From an uncultured Prevotellaceae bacterium (lineage in GTDB: Bacteria > Bacteroidota > Bacteroidia > Bacteroidales > Bacteroidaceae), in the NCBI GenBank assembly GCA_947166305.1, contig CAMVDV010000020.1, positions 1-53,199 of the forward strand: a stretch of 53,199 nucleotides of DNA, given 5' to 3'. The translations under genes and the position numbers were made by a program. Shown one piece after another: positions 51,801 through 53,199 of the stretch (positions are counted from its first letter, which is position 1; each line of letters begins with the position of its first letter). The notes beneath the pieces are model-generated. The model was not told where the DNA came from. It searched no databases and saw nothing but the letters and a program-made list of their open reading frames with translations.

Positions 51801-51808
51801 CAAAGTTA
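51801..51808 (-). promoter_or_regulatory. Promoter -7 box for aroC
   Basis: TAACTTTG followed by CA on the minus strand, about 88 bases before the ATG at 51712. Confidence 0.65.
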
Positions 51809-51926
51809 CGAAAAGGTGCGCGAAAAACCAAATTTATCCCATTATTTCAGCCTTTCATTGCTTCTGCAGAGCGCTTCGTGCGGCAAAACGCCGCAGTGTG
51901 CTTCTCGACGCAGCACGCGGCAATCA

Positions 51927-51992
51927 TTGCAGCATCATGACCATGCAATTGCAACATCATGAACCTGCAATTGCATGGTCATGATGCTGCAA
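51927..51992. repeat. 22-bp array I: three palindromic units
   Basis: Units at 51927-51948, 51949-51970 and 51971-51992 each start TTGCA and end TGCAA around CATGA. Unit 3 is the perfect reverse complement of unit 1. The array is the counterpart of array H (7228-7293), and the right flank (AGAAC, then AGGGT and TC) is also related. Confidence 0.88.
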
Positions 51993-52056
51993 TGAGAACG
52001 GTACAGGGTTTCAGACACCACGCACCGCTTTGTCGTAGAGATTGAAGCGCCGCGGC

Positions 52057-52620
52057 TCAGCTGCAGCCGTTGCATCCGTTGCAACTGCCACCGCTGCAAC
52101 CGCCACAGCCTCCGCCGCAACCTGTTATCTGGTTCAGGGCGTCGCGCACCTCGTCGTTGGTTGCCTCGCGCGTCTCCAAGACTTCGCCCACGAAGTTCAG
52201 GCTCTTGCCTGCCAGGGGGTGGTTGAGGTCGACGGTGACGGTGTCCTCCCCTATCTCGACGATTGTGCCGTTGAAGCGCGCACCGTCGGCCGAGTTGAGA
52301 GGCACCACGGCGCCTTCGCAGATGAAGCGTGTGTCGAGCTTGCCGTCGATTTCAAAGACTTTGCGCGGCAGGGCGTGCTTGCCGGCCTCGTCGTATTCAC
52401 CGTAAGCATCGTTCGGGCCAAGGATGAAGTCGAACTTGTCGCCCACGGCGAGAGGAACGATGTTCGCCTCGAACGCATCGAGCGTCATGCCCAGGGCACT
52501 GACGAAGACGAAGGGATCGCCATCGGCTGTCTCTTCCACGAGTTCGGGTTTGCCGTCCGAGCCGGCGATGTAGAGCTTGTACATCACGGCGATGTACCTG
52601 TTTTTGTTTTCTGTAGCCAT
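52057..52620 (-). CDS. SlyD-like FKBP peptidyl-prolyl isomerase
   Basis: A 187-residue cytoplasmic folding helper that isomerises prolyl bonds and acts as a chaperone. The FKBP core has the inserted flap (IF) domain of the SlyD group: VSALGMTLDAFEANIVPLAVGDKFDFILGPNDAYGEYDEAGKHALPRKVF, then GEDTVTVDLNHPLAGKSLNFVGEVLETREAT. The C-terminal tail is glycine- and cysteine-rich (six cysteines within about 20 residues), like metal-binding tails of SlyD that deliver nickel. The promoter box is at 52709-52716. The start MATENKNRYIAVMYKL is preceded by about 85 bases of leader. Confidence 0.93.
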   Translation of the reverse strand: MATENKNRYIAVMYKLYIAGSDGKPELVEETADGDPFVFVSALGMTLDAFEANIVPLAVGDKFDFILGPNDAYGEYDEAGKHALPRKVFEIDGKLDTRFICEGAVVPLNSADGARFNGTIVEIGEDTVTVDLNHPLAGKSLNFVGEVLETREATNDEVRDALNQITGCGGGCGGCSGGSCNGCNGCS

Positions 52621-52708
52621 AAGATGAAATTTGTGTTTGATGTTTTTGATTGTCTTTTATTCCTTGCGGAACGGTTGCCTGTACCCCTTCATGCATAGGA
52701 ATTTAGTG

Positions 52709-52716
52709 CAAATATA
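52709..52716 (-). promoter_or_regulatory. Promoter -7 box for the SlyD-like gene
   Basis: TATATTTG followed by CA on the minus strand, about 90 bases before the ATG at 52620. Confidence 0.6.
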
Positions 52717-52862
52717 GATAAAAATTCCGACATGGCGGGAGAGCCGGGTCAAAAAAAGGCGCTAAATGCTCCGTTACGTCAGAATCGAACCTCCTGCACG
52801 CACTCAGCCTGCTCGTCTGTGCCCCAAAATGCAGTTCATCAGAGGGAGACGAACCCGCCAAG

Positions 52863-52886
52863 TAGGGACGCGCCGTGGCGCGTCCG
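52863..52886. repeat. GC-rich palindrome, copy 6 (full)
   Basis: GTAG plus the perfect GGACGCGCCGTGGCGCGTCC. It adjoins CCCTCTGATGAACTG-type sequence on the minus strand at 52828-52846. Confidence 0.85.
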
Positions 52887-52996
52887 TATTTGCGACGAAG
52901 GCACGAAATAAGGGAAAAGGTAATAGTGAATAGTGAATAAGAGAGGAAAAAAAGTAATAGTGAATAGTGAAAGGAGTAGAATGTGCCGCGGATGGC

Positions 52997-53020
52997 GGAC
53001 GCGCCACGGCGCGTCCCTAC
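52997..53020. repeat. GC-rich palindrome, copy 7 (inverted)
   Basis: GGACGCGCCACGGCGCGTCC followed by CTAC, the opposite orientation to copy 6. The two copies flank AT-rich repeats over about 110 bp. Confidence 0.85.
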
Positions 53021-53150
53021 AAGCAGAACAGCCCCCTCCCCGCTCCCTCTTTGGGGCTTACTTTTGAATGACGGAACTTTCATACGCATATAATCTGCGA
53101 TTGGAAGCCGCCATCATAGCGCAAAGAAGTTTTAGCGGACAGTCATAATA

Positions 53151-53170
53151 TAACGTGAGTTCGATGAAAT
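53151..53170. repeat. 20-bp element, inverted copy of 34-53
   Basis: Matches the reverse complement of bases 34-53 at 19 of 20 positions (core AACGTGAGTTCGA). Confidence 0.6.
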
Positions 53171-53199
53171 ATAATTGTCTATAAATTTGGTGATTAGCG

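Larger units (their letters stand above)
51713..52056. other. Intergenic region between aroC and the SlyD-like gene
   Basis: These 344 bp hold the aroC promoter (51801-51808) and the 22-bp array I (51927-51992). No gene was seen. Confidence 0.6.
52717..53199. other. Gene-free right end with repeats
   Basis: No gene was recognised in these 483 bp. They hold a CCCTCTGATGAACTG-type segment (52828-52846 minus), two GC-rich palindromes (52863-52886 and 52997-53020), simple AATAGTGAATAG repeats (52920-52976), TTTTAGCGGAC (53130-53140) and the 20-bp element at 53151-53170. A 128-residue frame at 52703-53089 is biased by the repeats and is not considered real. Confidence 0.6.

Noticed and set aside
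52772..52850. Possible tRNA on the minus strand (GGTTCGATTCT resembles a T-arm).
   Set aside because: The T-stem does not pair properly (two mismatches in five pairs) and no acceptor stem or D-arm fits.
52703..53089. 128-residue frame on the minus strand.
   Set aside because: It runs through palindromes and simple repeats, starts far from any promoter and lacks any protein motif.

Overview
The window looks like a chromosomal segment of a Bacteroidales bacterium (Bacteroidota), most like Prevotellaceae. Evidence: at least twelve genes carry the Bacteroidota sigma-factor signature TAnnTTTG (usually followed by C or A) at a sensible distance upstream. The gene content is also typical of the order: split 5'-nucleotidase genes, a FISUMP-type protein, DUF4965/glutaminase-like protein, YngK/DigH-like family-10 hydrolases, short CstA proteins, and an anaerobic NrdDG pair. 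I see no rRNA or tRNA genes, no CRISPR array and no transposase.

Layout. 1-2.5 kb: a split periplasmic 5'-nucleotidase pair (minus) and rplS (plus). 2.6-5.2 kb: a minus-strand operon of rubredoxin, an AlkZ-related protein, a Y-family DNA polymerase and a YolD-like protein. 5.3-7.0 kb: trmB and a coiled-coil membrane protein. 7.1-12.9 kb: nrdD-nrdG, an Mrp/ApbC ATPase and a secreted GH16 glucanase. 13.4-31.5 kb: an 18-kb exopolysaccharide or O-antigen locus (nucleotide-sugar epimerase and dehydrogenase, acyltransferases, flippase, polymerase, five or so transferases, ATP-grasp protein, polysaccharide deacetylase, WecG/TagA and an initiating phosphoglycosyl transferase). Its middle part is clearly more AT-rich than the flanks. 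31.7-42.6 kb: secreted glutaminase-like protein, cation/proton antiporter, small outer-membrane barrel, two tandem CstA transporters, a DigH-like hydrolase and a FISUMP protein. 42.7-52.6 kb: uvrA (with two in-frame palindromic insertions), asparaginase, a second DigH-like hydrolase, a YgjP-like metallopeptidase, an endonuclease/exonuclease/phosphatase lipoprotein, aroC and a SlyD-like FKBP.

The most unusual content is between the genes. Nine intergenic sites hold short arrays with a period of 22 bp. Unit sequence differs from site to site but repeats within a site. Units tend to be quasi-palindromic, to meet at an ATTGCAA-like junction, and to end in an inverted copy that makes a long hairpin. 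Two of these hairpins are followed by T-runs and look like working terminators. A separate GC-rich palindrome (GGACGCGCCGTGGCGCGTCC) occurs in seven copies, and several sites carry simple 8-10 bp tandem repeats. Some repeats have entered coding DNA: two palindromes in uvrA, and AAAGTGAAA-type repeats that encode signal-peptide cores. I did all of this by eye without alignments or database searches; family calls rest on recognised motifs.
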